Source: an uncultured Flavobacteriales bacterium
Lineage (GTDB): Bacteria; Bacteroidota; Bacteroidia; Flavobacteriales_G; Salibacteraceae
Assembly: GCA_943788725.1 (NCBI GenBank)
Contig: CALSRJ010000001.1
Coordinates: forward strand, 248,001-312,000
Direction of reading: 5' to 3'
Length of the DNA: 64,000 nucleotides
Shown here: positions 50,067 through 59,445 of the stretch, piece after piece
How the letters are laid out: every line of letters starts with the position of its first letter
Numbering within the stretch: the stretch's first letter is position 1
Notes under the pieces: generated by a model
Told to the model about the DNA's origin: nothing
Seen by the model: the letters and a program-made list of their open reading frames with translations, nothing else
Database searches by the model: none
Made by a program: the position numbers and the translations under genes

Positions 50067-51958
50067 AGGGCTCCTTCTACAATATCATTTACTACCTCTG
50101 GATCGAGCAACGTACTGATGTCGCCCAGTTTATCTGGCTCGCCTTCGGCTACCTTCCTAAGAATGCGGCGCATGATTTTACCCGATCTTGTCTTTGGCAG
50201 GCCCTTGACAAATTGAATCTTCTCCGGCTTGGCGATTTTACCGATTTGCTCCACTACCGTTTCTACGATTTCCGCGCGGGCCGTTTCACGGTCGTCAGGA
50301 AACGTATCGCAGACTACATAAGCATAGATTCCCTGTCCTTTGATTTCATGCGGATAGCCGACCACGGCGGATTCAACCACTATGCTGCAAGCGTTGATGG
50401 CATTTTCAATTTCCGCCGTCCCAAATCGGTGTCCACTCACATTGATGACATCATCTACCCTTCCAATGATGCGGTACATGCCATTCTCATCCCGTTTAGC
50501 ACCGTCACCCGTAAAGTAATGTCCCTTGTAATGAGAGAAATAAGTGGTGCGACAGCGCTCATGATCGCCATAGGTAGTGCGTATGATCGACGGCCACGGA
50601 TGTTTAATACAGAGGTATCCTTCAACCCCATTTTCTTTGATTTCCTTTCCTTCTTGGTCCAGCAGCACCGGCTGAATTCCAGGCAATGGATAGCCTGCAT
50701 GTGCCGGCCTCATTGGACTCAGCCCCCCCAGGCCTGAGATCATAATGCCGCCAGTTTCGGTCTGCCACCAGGTGTCTACAATCGGGCATCGTTCTTTGCC
50801 CACGTGGATATGGTACCACTTCCAAGCTTCTTCGTTGATCGGTTCACCAACGGTACCAAGCACTTTCAATGAATCTAAACTATACGAAAGCACATGGTCT
50901 TCTCCGAATGCCATCAATGCCCTGATGGCTGTAGGCGCCGTATAGAACTGATTGACCCCGTGCTTGTCGCATACCTGCCAAAACCTGCCTGGATCGGGAT
51001 AGGTAGGCACTCCCTCAAACATCACAGTAGTGGCCCCTGAGAGCAATGGACCGTATACGATATAGCTGTGCCCGGTTATCCAACCTACGTCTGCCGTGCA
51101 CCAATAAATATCGCTCTCGCTGGGCTGAAAGACATTCTGAAATGAATAGGCCGTGTACACCATATAGCCGCCATGGGTATGGACTACACCTTTCGGCTTC
51201 CCGGTAGAACCCGAGGTGTACAGGATGAAAAGCATATCCTCGGAGTCCATTTCCTCTGCGGGACATTCCTTAGGCATTCCATCAATGGCTTCGTGCCACC
51301 AGATGTCTCTTCCTTCTGCCATGTTTGGCGACCAATCCAAGCAATTAAAGACGATAACGCGTTCAATTGAATCGCATGACTGCAGTGCTTCATCCACTAC
51401 GCGCTTCAGCGGAACTTGCTTCGCTCCCCGATTCAAGCCATCTGCGGTGATGACCATTTTAGCTTGGGCGTCGTTGATGCGATCGGCCATTGCATGGGCG
51501 CTGAACCCAGCGAATACAACTGAATGCACCGCACCGATACGTGCGCAGGCCAGAACGGCAATGGCGAGTTCGGGAACCATGGGCATATAGATTACTATGC
51601 GGTCTCCCTTTTCAATGCCTTGGGCTTTCAGTGCGTTGGAGAATTCACAGACCTTTTCATGCAATTCGCGATACGTCAGGCGAACGAAGCGATCCTTTGG
51701 GTCGTTGGGCTCCCAAATCAAGGCGAGTTTATTGCCTCGGCGCTCCAAGTGACGGTCCAAGGCGTTCTCAGTAATGTTCACTTTACCTCCTTTGAACCAT
51801 TGCACATCTGGCCCCTCAAAATCCCATTCGCACACGGTGTCGTAGGGCTTCAGCCATTGAAAGGTTTTGGCTATTTCATCCCAAAAGCTTTCGGGGTTTG
51901 AGACGCTCTTTGCATATTTCTGTTGGTATTCTTCGAATGATCGTATGCGTAGGTCCAT
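50063..51958 (-). CDS. acs: Acetyl-CoA synthetase (acetate-CoA ligase)
   Basis: 631 residues. The P-loop is 'LYTSGSTGKPKGVVHTHGGY'; 'YFTGDGAKRDENGMYRIIGR' and 'VDDVINVSGHRFGTAEIENA' form the hinge and A8 motif; 'KTRSGKIMRRILRK' contains the acetylation-controlled A10 lysine. 'WWQTETGG' is the acetate-specific tryptophan motif. It activates acetate to acetyl-CoA via acetyl-AMP. Full length. It may use acetate made from outside or from acetaldehyde. Confidence 0.97.
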   Translation of the reverse strand: MDLRIRSFEEYQQKYAKSVSNPESFWDEIAKTFQWLKPYDTVCEWDFEGPDVQWFKGGKVNITENALDRHLERRGNKLALIWEPNDPKDRFVRLTYRELHEKVCEFSNALKAQGIEKGDRIVIYMPMVPELAIAVLACARIGAVHSVVFAGFSAHAMADRINDAQAKMVITADGLNRGAKQVPLKRVVDEALQSCDSIERVIVFNCLDWSPNMAEGRDIWWHEAIDGMPKECPAEEMDSEDMLFILYTSGSTGKPKGVVHTHGGYMVYTAYSFQNVFQPSESDIYWCTADVGWITGHSYIVYGPLLSGATTVMFEGVPTYPDPGRFWQVCDKHGVNQFYTAPTAIRALMAFGEDHVLSYSLDSLKVLGTVGEPINEEAWKWYHIHVGKERCPIVDTWWQTETGGIMISGLGGLSPMRPAHAGYPLPGIQPVLLDQEGKEIKENGVEGYLCIKHPWPSIIRTTYGDHERCRTTYFSHYKGHYFTGDGAKRDENGMYRIIGRVDDVINVSGHRFGTAEIENAINACSIVVESAVVGYPHEIKGQGIYAYVVCDTFPDDRETARAEIVETVVEQIGKIAKPEKIQFVKGLPKTRSGKIMRRILRKVAEGEPDKLGDISTLLDPEVVNDIVEGAL

Positions 51959-52027
51959 GGTGTCGTTTTGTGTCAGACAAGTATAACAAAGCCTCGAGAA
52001 ATGAACCAGAAGCGTTCAGATTCCAAA

Positions 52028-53095
52028 CTACAACCACCCTCTCTTCCTGAAATACATGAACATACCCACGGTAATTGCCACCATGACCCCCAACATGATG
52101 AAGTAGCTGTATTCGTAGTGGAGTTCTGGAACATTGTCAAAATTGGTCCCGTAAATTCCTGCAATAAAGGTCAGCGGAATGAAAATGACAGAGAAAATGG
52201 TGAGGAATTTCATGATGTCGTTCAAACGACTGGAGACGATCGTATGGTATATGTTGAGTTGGTCACTCAAAATTTCACGATAGCTCTCTGAGGTTTCAAC
52301 TGCCTGGGCTATGTTTCCTTGGAGTTCTCGCAGATGCACGCCTACCACATCGTGATCGATAAAGTCAGAATCCGCTTTCACCAATACGTTGATCATCTCT
52401 TTGGCTGGGAGGATATTCTTTCGGAGGTAGTTGAACTCCTTCTTGAAGCTATTGATCTTCGCCAAAATATTACCCTTGGGTTCGCCCAACAAATGTTCTT
52501 CCATCGATTCTACTCGATCTCCTAGGACACTTAAGATATAGATGTAATTATCTATCACAATATCCAATAAGGCGAAGGCCAAATAATCGGAGCTTGATGT
52601 CCGAATCTTTTTTCTCTTATTTCTTATGCGGTCGCGGACGGGTTCAAATACATCGCCTTTGCTTTCTTGAAAGGAGATGAGAATGCGATCTGCAATCACA
52701 AGGCTCAGGTTTTCTACATGTACTCTGTTCTTGGCTTCCTCATAACGCAACATCTTGATGGAAATGTAGAGGCAATTCTCGTACTCCACTACCCGAGGTC
52801 TACTGGTCGTATTCAGGACATCTGACAAAACCATGCGATCTAGCTCGAAGAGTTCTCCCACCTTGGCCATGAGCTCAGCGTCGTGCACGCCATCAATGTT
52901 TAACCAAGACACCGAATCCTTTCCTTGAAAGGGCAGCGCTTCTTCGATGGTTTGGAGCGTGAGCTCCTCTACATGTTCAGCATCAAAGTCAAACAGTCGA
53001 AGGTGAGTTATATCTGATCGTTTCTTGCCTTTGAATTTTAGTTCGAAGGGGGATAAACCGATGTCAGATCGATCTTGAGATGCGAATCGTGCCAT
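52028..53095 (-). CDS. corA: CorA-family divalent cation transporter with YGTNF motif
   Basis: 355 residues: a cytosolic alpha/beta domain, a long helix and two C-terminal transmembrane helices (about 295-313 and 328-347). The pore signature is 'IAGIYGTNFDN' where canonical CorA has YGMNF, so the GMN triad reads GTN. The following loop 'VPELHYEYSYF' is normal for the family. It likely moves Mg2+, Co2+ or Zn2+. The M to T change might affect selectivity; GVN and GIN variants are known in ZntB-like relatives. Confidence 0.93.
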   Translation of the reverse strand: MARFASQDRSDIGLSPFELKFKGKKRSDITHLRLFDFDAEHVEELTLQTIEEALPFQGKDSVSWLNIDGVHDAELMAKVGELFELDRMVLSDVLNTTSRPRVVEYENCLYISIKMLRYEEAKNRVHVENLSLVIADRILISFQESKGDVFEPVRDRIRNKRKKIRTSSSDYLAFALLDIVIDNYIYILSVLGDRVESMEEHLLGEPKGNILAKINSFKKEFNYLRKNILPAKEMINVLVKADSDFIDHDVVGVHLRELQGNIAQAVETSESYREILSDQLNIYHTIVSSRLNDIMKFLTIFSVIFIPLTFIAGIYGTNFDNVPELHYEYSYFIMLGVMVAITVGMFMYFRKRGWL

Positions 53096-53334
53096 AGCAA
53101 TGTATCAATTGAACGGACCTAAAGTACAAATCCTAACCTAGCTAAAAAGCGCCTTGAAAACATTCCATCAACGATTCGAATCAGGACAAACAGTTGCTGT
53201 TCATTCAAGTCGTTCGCCGTTATGATTTGTTCACACAATATAGCCTTAAGTTGTTGATTATGTGATGAATAGAAATTTACTGTAACTAATCACCCCCTAG
53301 CTTAGTCCAATATATATCAAAACACCGTTTAGTT

Positions 53335-53880
53335 ATGAAAACCGTAATCACCACCGCCATCGTCACTGCTCTTTTACTGACTTCATGCCAGAAGGCTGAT
53401 TTCATTCATTCTCATTTTGCAGATTCTAGCTGTAACAATGAAAAATGTGCATGTGAAGAAGGATTTGCAGGAGACTATTGTGACATTGCACTCACACCAA
53501 CCACCGTTATTCTCACCAGCGTAGAAATCAACTCTATTCCAACCTTCAACAATGGAGAATCCTGGGATGAATACATCGGATCACCCGACGTGTCTTTTGT
53601 GCTATCGCACATGCACGAGGTGCTGTATGAATCCCAGCAGACCTATCAGGACGTACAACCTGATGATTGTTTGAAATTCAGGAATGTAGAAATTCCATTA
53701 ACCGATGTATTGGGTGAATATCGCATCCGACTGATCGATGAAGATCCGGGAAGCAAAGCTTTCGAAATTATCGAAGACTTGTATTTTAAGCCTTACACCA
53801 AAGAAGATGGCCTGCCAAAGACCATACTCATTAAGGAAGATGGTACTGAGGCTACTCTCCACCTGAGGTATCGATTCTAA
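53335..53880 (+). CDS. EGF-like domain lipoprotein, paralogue of the 1701 gene
   Basis: 181 residues with a signal and lipobox (ALLLTSC, about 18). An EGF-like cysteine cluster follows ('SSCNNEKCACEEGFAGDYCD'), as in the 1701-2192 protein ('GECICQKWFAGEACE'). The remaining 130 residues form a beta-rich domain without known motif. The 239-bp upstream gap shows no other gene. A surface protein of unknown role. Confidence 0.85.
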   Translation: MKTVITTAIVTALLLTSCQKADFIHSHFADSSCNNEKCACEEGFAGDYCDIALTPTTVILTSVEINSIPTFNNGESWDEYIGSPDVSFVLSHMHEVLYESQQTYQDVQPDDCLKFRNVEIPLTDVLGEYRIRLIDEDPGSKAFEIIEDLYFKPYTKEDGLPKTILIKEDGTEATLHLRYRF

Positions 53881-53954
53881 GATCAATCATTCAGCCATGG
53901 CCATGAGGGGAAGTCTACGTGACCTTCCTCACCTACCATGGATGATTGCGTTCT

Positions 53955-53962
53955 TAATTTTG
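53955..53962 (+). promoter_or_regulatory. -7 promoter element for ytxJ
   Basis: TAATTTTG is a perfect TAnnTTTG match, 19 bases ahead of the ATG at 53982. Confidence 0.55.
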
Positions 53963-53981
53963 CCTCAAATTCATAAGACAA

Positions 53982-54350
53982 ATGTGGGGCATAGCAAAAC
54001 GAGAGGAGAGCATCCCAAGTAATTGGAAGCGAATTACAAATGATAGCTCGACTGCTGAGATCATTGAACGTTCAAACGAACAACCGATTGCCATATTTAA
54101 GCACAGCACGCGTTGCTCTAGAAGCGCCTCTGCAAAGGAGCGACTCGAAGAAGATTACGAACAAGCGGAAAGTCAATTGACCGTATTGTACTTGGACCTG
54201 CTGGAAAATCGAGCCATGTCCGATCGAATCGCTGCTGACCTGAAGATTATACACCAGAGTCCTCAGTTCATCATAATCAAGAACGGCAGGGTAGTTTACG
54301 CCGCTTCACATGAAGCAATTTCTTATAGTAAAGCTTTGTCCTCCCTTTGA
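53982..54350 (+). CDS. ytxJ: YtxJ bacillithiol-system redox protein
   Basis: 122 residues, thioredoxin fold. The redox site reads 'IFKHSTRCSRSASAKERLEE' with a single active cysteine in 'HSTRCS', and 'HQSPQFIIIKNGR' holds the cis-proline. YtxJ is a monothiol bacilliredoxin-like protein thought to reverse bacillithiol mixed disulfides. Its presence suggests the organism makes bacillithiol; the synthesis genes bshABC are not in the window. Own promoter. Confidence 0.92.
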   Translation: MWGIAKREESIPSNWKRITNDSSTAEIIERSNEQPIAIFKHSTRCSRSASAKERLEEDYEQAESQLTVLYLDLLENRAMSDRIAADLKIIHQSPQFIIIKNGRVVYAASHEAISYSKALSSL

Positions 54351-54496
54351 TGGTCTGAGCACCCTTAGCATATCTCTTCATTGGTAATACACTTTTTGGC
54401 GAGCAGGATGTTAAAAAACTGCGCGTCATTCAGTTTGGCAAGAAATCCGAACTGCGTACACTCGCAACTCGCTAGTCACCACAAACGCCTTAAGAT

Positions 54497-54811
54497 TTGC
54501 TTCATGTACTCTTTTCATTGTTCTTACTGCTCGGACAAGACGATCGCGTGGAATTTCAAATGACCAATTCTTCGGCAGAACCCATCAAAGTTGAGATTCC
54601 AGGATTTCGGACCGTCGTACTTGGACAGGATCAATTCAGCGAAATGCGGTTTCACCCTGGGCAAGAGGTTTATTCTCTGCAAGATTTAGACGATGATGGA
54701 AAAGAAGACCGTCTGCTGCTCTTCATCGTTCAGGAAGAACTCAGGGGCATGGTTATTCAGGTAGATAAGGAGCTCAAAAGAGCGGAACGTACCTTTCTAA
54801 GCCAACGCTAA
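54497..54811 (+). CDS. Small exported hypothetical protein
   Basis: 104 residues if read from the TTG at 54497, which gives a short signal-like start ('LHVLFSLFLLLGQDDRVEFQ'). The next in-frame ATG (54560) would remove it. The later part is acidic ('EVYSLQDLDDDGKEDRLLLF') and could bind calcium, but this is composition only. Ends four bases inside the convergent rRNA/tRNA methyltransferase gene. No family recognised. Confidence 0.55.
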   Translation: MLHVLFSLFLLLGQDDRVEFQMTNSSAEPIKVEIPGFRTVVLGQDQFSEMRFHPGQEVYSLQDLDDDGKEDRLLLFIVQEELRGMVIQVDKELKRAERTFLSQR

Positions 54812-55584
54812 TTTCTGCTTAGCATGTGAGAAGCCAAGATGGCAAAGCTTACTGAAAGGTTCAGGGAATCTACGGCGCCAAGCATTGGAATCACCACCTT
54901 TTGATCCGCAATAAGCATCCAAAAATCCGTAAGACCTTTACTCTCAGCTCCCATGACAAGCGCCATTGCATCCGTTTGATCCAAAGAAGTATACTTCACG
55001 GCATCTTCTGTCAGGGCTGCTGCAACGATCAAACGCTTTGAAGAACGCAAGAAATCCTTCGCTTGCTCATTTGAAAAGAAGGCACATTTCACGGTAAAGA
55101 TGGCCCCGCGACTGTTGCGAATGACATTGGGATTGAAAAGATCGATCTCACTATTCGTGACGATAACCTGCTTGATTCCTAACGCATCGCATGTGCGAAG
55201 GATTGCCCCAAGGTTTCCTGGCTTCTCTACCCCCTCCAGTACCGCCATCAAGCCTCCCTCCTGTTCTAGGGCCGGCTCAAACGTTGGAAAAACAGCGATG
55301 AAATTACCCGGAACTTGCTGGTAGGCCAAGGTGTCAAAAAGGGCCTTACTCAATGCTATCCATTCGACCTCATTTGGGTCAAACCCAAAGCTGCGGAATT
55401 CAATTTGGGTGATATAACTTGAGGTAAAGGCAATCAATCTGGGCGTATGACCTAACCGCAACGCGAGTTCAAGCTCAACGCGGCCTTCCATGAGAAACAA
55501 ACCTTCCTTTCGACGGTTTCTTGACTTCGCTAAGCCTTTCAACCATTTAAAACGGGCATTGGAAAAACTCTCAATGAATACCAT
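54808..55584 (-). CDS. TrmH/SpoU family RNA 2'-O-methyltransferase
   Basis: 258 residues. The N-terminal substrate-binding part starts 'SNARFKWLKGLAKSRNRRKE' and the SPOUT knot carries motif I 'EGVEKPGNLGAILRTCDALG', motif II 'ALVMGAESKGL' and motif III 'VIPMLGAVDSLNLSVSFAIL'. It methylates ribose 2'-OH in rRNA or tRNA; the target base is not clear from sequence. First gene of a transcript is the M48 gene upstream (55589). Confidence 0.95.
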   Translation of the reverse strand: MVFIESFSNARFKWLKGLAKSRNRRKEGLFLMEGRVELELALRLGHTPRLIAFTSSYITQIEFRSFGFDPNEVEWIALSKALFDTLAYQQVPGNFIAVFPTFEPALEQEGGLMAVLEGVEKPGNLGAILRTCDALGIKQVIVTNSEIDLFNPNVIRNSRGAIFTVKCAFFSNEQAKDFLRSSKRLIVAAALTEDAVKYTSLDQTDAMALVMGAESKGLTDFWMLIADQKVVIPMLGAVDSLNLSVSFAILASHMLSRN

Positions 55585-55588
55585 GCGA

Positions 55589-56407
55589 CTATAGTGAGGA
55601 TTTTAACGCGTCCCAATTAAGGGCAAAAGATTCAGATTTAAATCCTTCTTGCACCTTGTATTCCAGACTGGCCTTAATCCGAGAATTATTGTGCGGGTGG
55701 CTCATAAGCCATTCCATTTCAGCGTCATACGACAAATGTTCTCGATTCAATTTTCGAAAGAAGGCGGCGAGCGCATGCGGATCAATATTCGAGCGTTCGA
55801 GTAACTCCAATCCGAATAGATCGGCTTCTTGCTCTTGGGAGCGACTGAAGACATTGGAGACCACCGTCTGGGTGATTTCTCTTACCAAACCAGCATCACC
55901 TCCTGTAAGAACTGCCATCACAAAGGTTATCCCTAGTTCTGTTACAATTTTATCCACCACGTGACGCTGTTCGGCATGTCCGATCTCATGCGCAAGTACC
56001 GCGGCGACTTCCTCTGGCGTGTCACTCACCGCCAAAAGACCTGTATACACTATGATTTTCCCACCAGGAAGGGTCATGGCATTCACCATTGGGTCGTCGA
56101 TGATCATGAACTCGTATTCGAAATCTGTAGGACCTAGGTTTGCGAGCAAACGATTCTCAATGACCCATAAGGCGGAATCAACTTCTGGACTAACATCCTC
56201 GCTTTGCTGTATCTCAAATGTCTCTATGAGAAATTCTCCCAACTCCTCTTCTTGCTCAATACTCAAGGTAACGGAGTCATGATCCCACCACCCCGCGGGC
56301 AACCATCCTGTTGGAATCATTGGAGTGACATAGGTATACCCGAGCCAAAGCAGCGCAAAGCTCACCAGGAGTTTCAAGAGATCTACCCAAATCGAGGTGC
56401 GTCCCAT
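55589..56407 (-). CDS. M48-family membrane metalloprotease
   Basis: 272 residues with an N-terminal transmembrane helix (about 10-27). The zinc site is 'AAVLAHEIGHAEQRH' (HExxH) and the third ligand lies in 'SRSQEQEADLFGLELL' (ExxxD). It is related to BepA/HtpX, which control outer-membrane protein quality. It lies four bases after the methyltransferase start region and just downstream of DUF4870, all on the minus strand, so probably one operon (56950-54808). Confidence 0.95.
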   Translation of the reverse strand: MGRTSIWVDLLKLLVSFALLWLGYTYVTPMIPTGWLPAGWWDHDSVTLSIEQEEELGEFLIETFEIQQSEDVSPEVDSALWVIENRLLANLGPTDFEYEFMIIDDPMVNAMTLPGGKIIVYTGLLAVSDTPEEVAAVLAHEIGHAEQRHVVDKIVTELGITFVMAVLTGGDAGLVREITQTVVSNVFSRSQEQEADLFGLELLERSNIDPHALAAFFRKLNREHLSYDAEMEWLMSHPHNNSRIKASLEYKVQEGFKSESFALNWDALKSSL

Positions 56408-56410
56408 GGA

Positions 56411-56950
56411 TTAAAAAGGAGGCTTGTTTTCAGATTGAACATCCCGTTCTCCCTTATACACCAGTGTATTTGAGGTTGAGAAAACCATGTCATAGCTCAG
56501 CTTACCAAAGAAGACGAAGTAGTACATCCGACCTTTTTTAGCGCGAACTGCAGCGATGAGACTGAAAATTACATACATCAGGTTGGCCACCACCACCGCG
56601 AAAATGTACCCTTTAAAATAGTCGTCAAATCCCCAAGAACTGCTGGTCCAAACCATGATGGCCCAATAGAGCAATCCCCAATTCAAAAAGGTGGTAGGCA
56701 ATTGAGAAAGCAAACTCTGTAGGGAGTGAAAGTGAATAAATCGGCTCTTCTTTCGGTTTACGTAGTAGTAAATAACCGCTGCTATAAGGTTGATGATTGG
56801 CAGCGGCAGTGAACTCGCCACGGCAGCAAACATCATAAGGTAGCCACCCATCGCGTCCTCACGCTCTCTTTCCGGAATTTCATCCGGTTGAGGCAACGGG
56901 TAATAGCGCGGGTTGTTCTGAGTTTCCACTTGGCGGCTCATCTCTTCCAT
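56411..56950 (-). CDS. DUF4870 domain membrane protein
   Basis: 179 residues with four hydrophobic segments (about 36-64, 85-103, 115-137, and weaker 140-155). 'KKSRFIHFHSLQSLLSQLP' corresponds to the DUF4870 motif 'S.FVRFHA.QAL'. Such proteins are small polytopic membrane proteins of unknown function. It ends three bases before the M48 start. Confidence 0.88.
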   Translation of the reverse strand: MEEMSRQVETQNNPRYYPLPQPDEIPEREREDAMGGYLMMFAAVASSLPLPIINLIAAVIYYYVNRKKSRFIHFHSLQSLLSQLPTTFLNWGLLYWAIMVWTSSSWGFDDYFKGYIFAVVVANLMYVIFSLIAAVRAKKGRMYYFVFFGKLSYDMVFSTSNTLVYKGERDVQSENKPPF

Positions 56951-56993
56951 AATTCATTTGTTCATCCGTTCTTCCTCTCCTCTTCAAAGTTGC

Positions 56994-57629
56994 TTAAGCG
57001 TTCTCGTCCTCGGTCGTTCCAGTAGTAGCTTCTCCTGAATCGTCACGCTTTCCAGAGAAAGGGGGATACGTGTCTGTCATATAGCCTAGGTAAAGCGAAA
57101 CCCTTTGACTCCAGCGCAGGTACTCGAGTATAAAATCAAACATTGAACTAGGGTATCTTCCTGTAAAAAGCACCGCCCACCATGCGATGAACTGAACGAA
57201 CATCACTCCTATAGATAAAAACCATAAAATAAATCCGTGAGGGATCAGCACGTAAAACAAGCCAAACAAAGCTCTCACCAATGTCAGGCCCCGTGAAGTC
57301 TGCTCGGGGTATGCAACATCAAAAGTTACGTGATCATCGTGGGCATTGAGTCCGAAAGCAGGATAGCCATCGGCTAGGTTATAGATGCGCGCATTCAAAC
57401 GCAAATTCCATCGCATGTTCTTCACCTGAAACTCAAACCAGCTCTGAGGGTATTTGCCCGTAAATAGGATTACCCAGAAAGCTAAAAAGGTCAGCACCTG
57501 TGAAGCAATCGCAAGGAACAGTAGTAAAAATGCATGTGGAAGTACGATATAAAAGAAGCCAAAGATGCTTCTTAGCAGCAGCTCCCCGCGCGAGTACTGC
57601 TCTTGGTATTTAATTTCAAGTGTCATCAT
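56994..57629 (-). CDS. Membrane protein with two tandem DUF4389 domains
   Basis: 211 residues from the ATG at 57629. The two halves are repeats: 'QYSRGELLLRSIFGFFYIVL' to 'FTGKYPQSWFEFQVKNMRWN' and 'QTSRGLTLVRALFGLFYVLI' to 'FTGRYPSSMFDFILEYLRWS'. Each contains a hydrophobic hairpin followed by the DUF4389 motif FTGxYP. The internal duplication is plain. Function unknown. The start to 57746 lies outside the family and is rejected. Confidence 0.9.
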   Translation of the reverse strand: MMTLEIKYQEQYSRGELLLRSIFGFFYIVLPHAFLLLFLAIASQVLTFLAFWVILFTGKYPQSWFEFQVKNMRWNLRLNARIYNLADGYPAFGLNAHDDHVTFDVAYPEQTSRGLTLVRALFGLFYVLIPHGFILWFLSIGVMFVQFIAWWAVLFTGRYPSSMFDFILEYLRWSQRVSLYLGYMTDTYPPFSGKRDDSGEATTGTTEDENA

Positions 57630-57830
57630 GGGTACATAGAGGTTTTGGTTGGTCAATAATAACCATCGTAATCTATTCGACATGCATCCGTTGTATGAGT
57701 GGAAAGAATACAGGATGAACTGCGCTTCACAATTACCTGTGAGCAAGTTGGTTCTCGATGCGCCTCATAACCTCACATTGCATTAAATTCGCGACCACGA
57801 ATTCAAGAACATCAAGAAAAAATACAATCC

Positions 57831-59222
57831 ATGGATTTTGATCTTATAGTATTAGGAAGCGGCCCTGGCGGATACGTCGCAGCCATCCGTGCTTCTCAAC
57901 TCGGCCTTAAGACGGCAATCGTAGAACGCGAGTCTCTCGGGGGAATCTGTTTGAACTGGGGTTGCATCCCTACAAAGGCGCTATTGAAGAGTGCACAAGT
58001 GTTCGACTATTTGAACCACGCTGGTGATTATGGTATTACCGTGAAAGACGGCAGTGTCAACTTTGGAAACATCATCGGAAGAAGTCGTGAGGTGGCCAGC
58101 GGAATGAGCAAGGGCATCGAATTCTTGATGAAGAAAAACAAGATCGAAGTCATCATGGGCACGGGCAAGCTCAAAAGCGCCAATACCCTATCAGTGACTG
58201 ACGACAAAGGGACAAGCAAAGATGTTACAGCTAAGAGCATCATAGTAGCAACCGGAGCTCGATCCAGAGAATTGCCGCACATCAAGCAAGACGGAAAGCA
58301 GATCATTGGATACCGCGAGGCGATGTCATTGCCTAAGCAGCCAAAGAAAATGGTGGTCATGGGTTCAGGTGCAATCGGTTCTGAGTTTGCGTATTTCTAT
58401 CAGACAATCGGCACTGAGGTTACCTTGATCGAGTTCATGGACAACATCGTTCCTGTAGAGGACGAAGAAGTAAGCAAACAACTCGCGCGTAACTTCAAAA
58501 AGAGCGGCATGGATGTTATGACCGGCACGGAAGTGACTGAAGTCAAAACCTCTGCAAAAGGCTGTACCGTTAGCTGGAAAGACAAGAAAGGCAAGGAAGG
58601 AAAGATTGAGTGCGACGTAGTATTGTCAGCGGTTGGTGTCATTGCCAATATTGAGAATGTCGGCCTAGAAGATGTGGGCGTTGCGACGGACAAAGGAAAG
58701 ATCCTCGTGAACGAATACTATGAGACCAATATCCCAGGCATCTATGCCATTGGAGATTGCGTTCCAGGTCAAGCTTTAGCGCACGTAGCTTCTGCAGAAG
58801 GAATCATTTGTGTGGAGAAAATCGCTGGACACTCGCCAGAACCATTGGACTACGGAAATATTCCAGGTTGTACGTACTGTTCGCCTGAAATTGCGAGCGT
58901 CGGTATGACCGAAAAGGCCGCGAAGGAAGCCGGACTGGACATCAAAGTGGGTAAATTCCCATTCAGTGCTTCGGGTAAGGCAAAGGCCTCGGGCCATGCA
59001 GATGGTTTTGTAAAACTCATTTTCGACGCTAAATATGGAGAGCTTTTAGGAGGTCACATGATCGGCTACAACGTTACCGAGATGGTAGCCGAATTGGTCG
59101 CTGTGAGAAAGTTGGAAACCACTGGTCACGAATTGATCAAGACGGTACACCCTCACCCAACCATGAGTGAAGCGATCATGGAGGCTGCAGCTGCAGCTTA
59201 CGATGAAGTGATTCACTTATAA
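57831..59222 (+). CDS. lpdA: Dihydrolipoyl dehydrogenase (E3)
   Basis: 463 residues. FAD motif 'DLIVLGSGPGGYVAAIRASQ', redox disulfide 'GGICLNWGCIPTKALL', NAD motif 'VVMGSGAIGSEFAYFYQTIG' and C-terminal 'HPHPTMSEAIMEAA' with the catalytic H-E pair are all present. It reoxidises dihydrolipoamide in the pyruvate, 2-oxoglutarate and branched-chain dehydrogenase complexes. It stands alone with its own terminator; the E1/E2 genes are elsewhere. Confidence 0.97.
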   Translation: MDFDLIVLGSGPGGYVAAIRASQLGLKTAIVERESLGGICLNWGCIPTKALLKSAQVFDYLNHAGDYGITVKDGSVNFGNIIGRSREVASGMSKGIEFLMKKNKIEVIMGTGKLKSANTLSVTDDKGTSKDVTAKSIIVATGARSRELPHIKQDGKQIIGYREAMSLPKQPKKMVVMGSGAIGSEFAYFYQTIGTEVTLIEFMDNIVPVEDEEVSKQLARNFKKSGMDVMTGTEVTEVKTSAKGCTVSWKDKKGKEGKIECDVVLSAVGVIANIENVGLEDVGVATDKGKILVNEYYETNIPGIYAIGDCVPGQALAHVASAEGIICVEKIAGHSPEPLDYGNIPGCTYCSPEIASVGMTEKAAKEAGLDIKVGKFPFSASGKAKASGHADGFVKLIFDAKYGELLGGHMIGYNVTEMVAELVAVRKLETTGHELIKTVHPHPTMSEAIMEAAAAAYDEVIHL

Positions 59223-59243
59223 GCCATAGCGCAGAGAGCATAC

Positions 59244-59274
59244 AAGCCCGTTCTAAAACAGGACGGGCTTTTTT
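59244..59274 (+). terminator. Rho-independent terminator after lpdA
   Basis: AAGCCCGT (59244-59251) pairs with ACGGGCTT (59263-59270), with a T run to 59274. Confidence 0.9.
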
Positions 59275-59307
59275 ATTGGAAGGGGCACCAATTATTCAAG
59301 TGAAACA

Positions 59308-59315
59308 TATATTTG
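59308..59315 (+). promoter_or_regulatory. -7 promoter element for tRNA-Met
   Basis: TATATTTG is a perfect TAnnTTTG match ending 12 bases before the tRNA. Confidence 0.65.
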
Positions 59316-59327
59316 CACCCCGTTTTT

Positions 59328-59401
59328 GGCGAGGTAGCTCAGACGGTTAGAGCGCAGGATTCATAACCCTGAGGTCGGGGGTTCGATTCCCCCCTTCGCT
59401 A
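59328..59401 (+). tRNA. tRNA-Met (anticodon CAT)
   Basis: A 74-base cloverleaf. Acceptor stem GGCGAGG pairs with CTTCGCT. The D stem is GCTC/GAGC. The anticodon loop TTCATAA places CAT at the anticodon. The T arm is CGGGG-GTTCGATT-CCCCC type. CCA is not encoded, as is common in Bacteroidota. The anticodon stem lacks the three G-C pairs of the initiator, so this is the elongator Met tRNA; a lysidine-modified Ile2 tRNA is the alternative. It carries a close terminator and its 3' end is partly repeated at 61705-61757. Confidence 0.95.
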
Positions 59402-59405
59402 CTCA

Positions 59406-59445
59406 GAAACCCTTTGAAGGAAACTTCAGAGGGTTTCTTCGTTTT
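59406..59445 (+). terminator. Terminator of the tRNA gene
   Basis: A long imperfect hairpin (GAAACCCTTTGAAG with CTTCAGAGGGTTTC, loop GAAA) is followed by TTCGTTTT. Confidence 0.8.
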
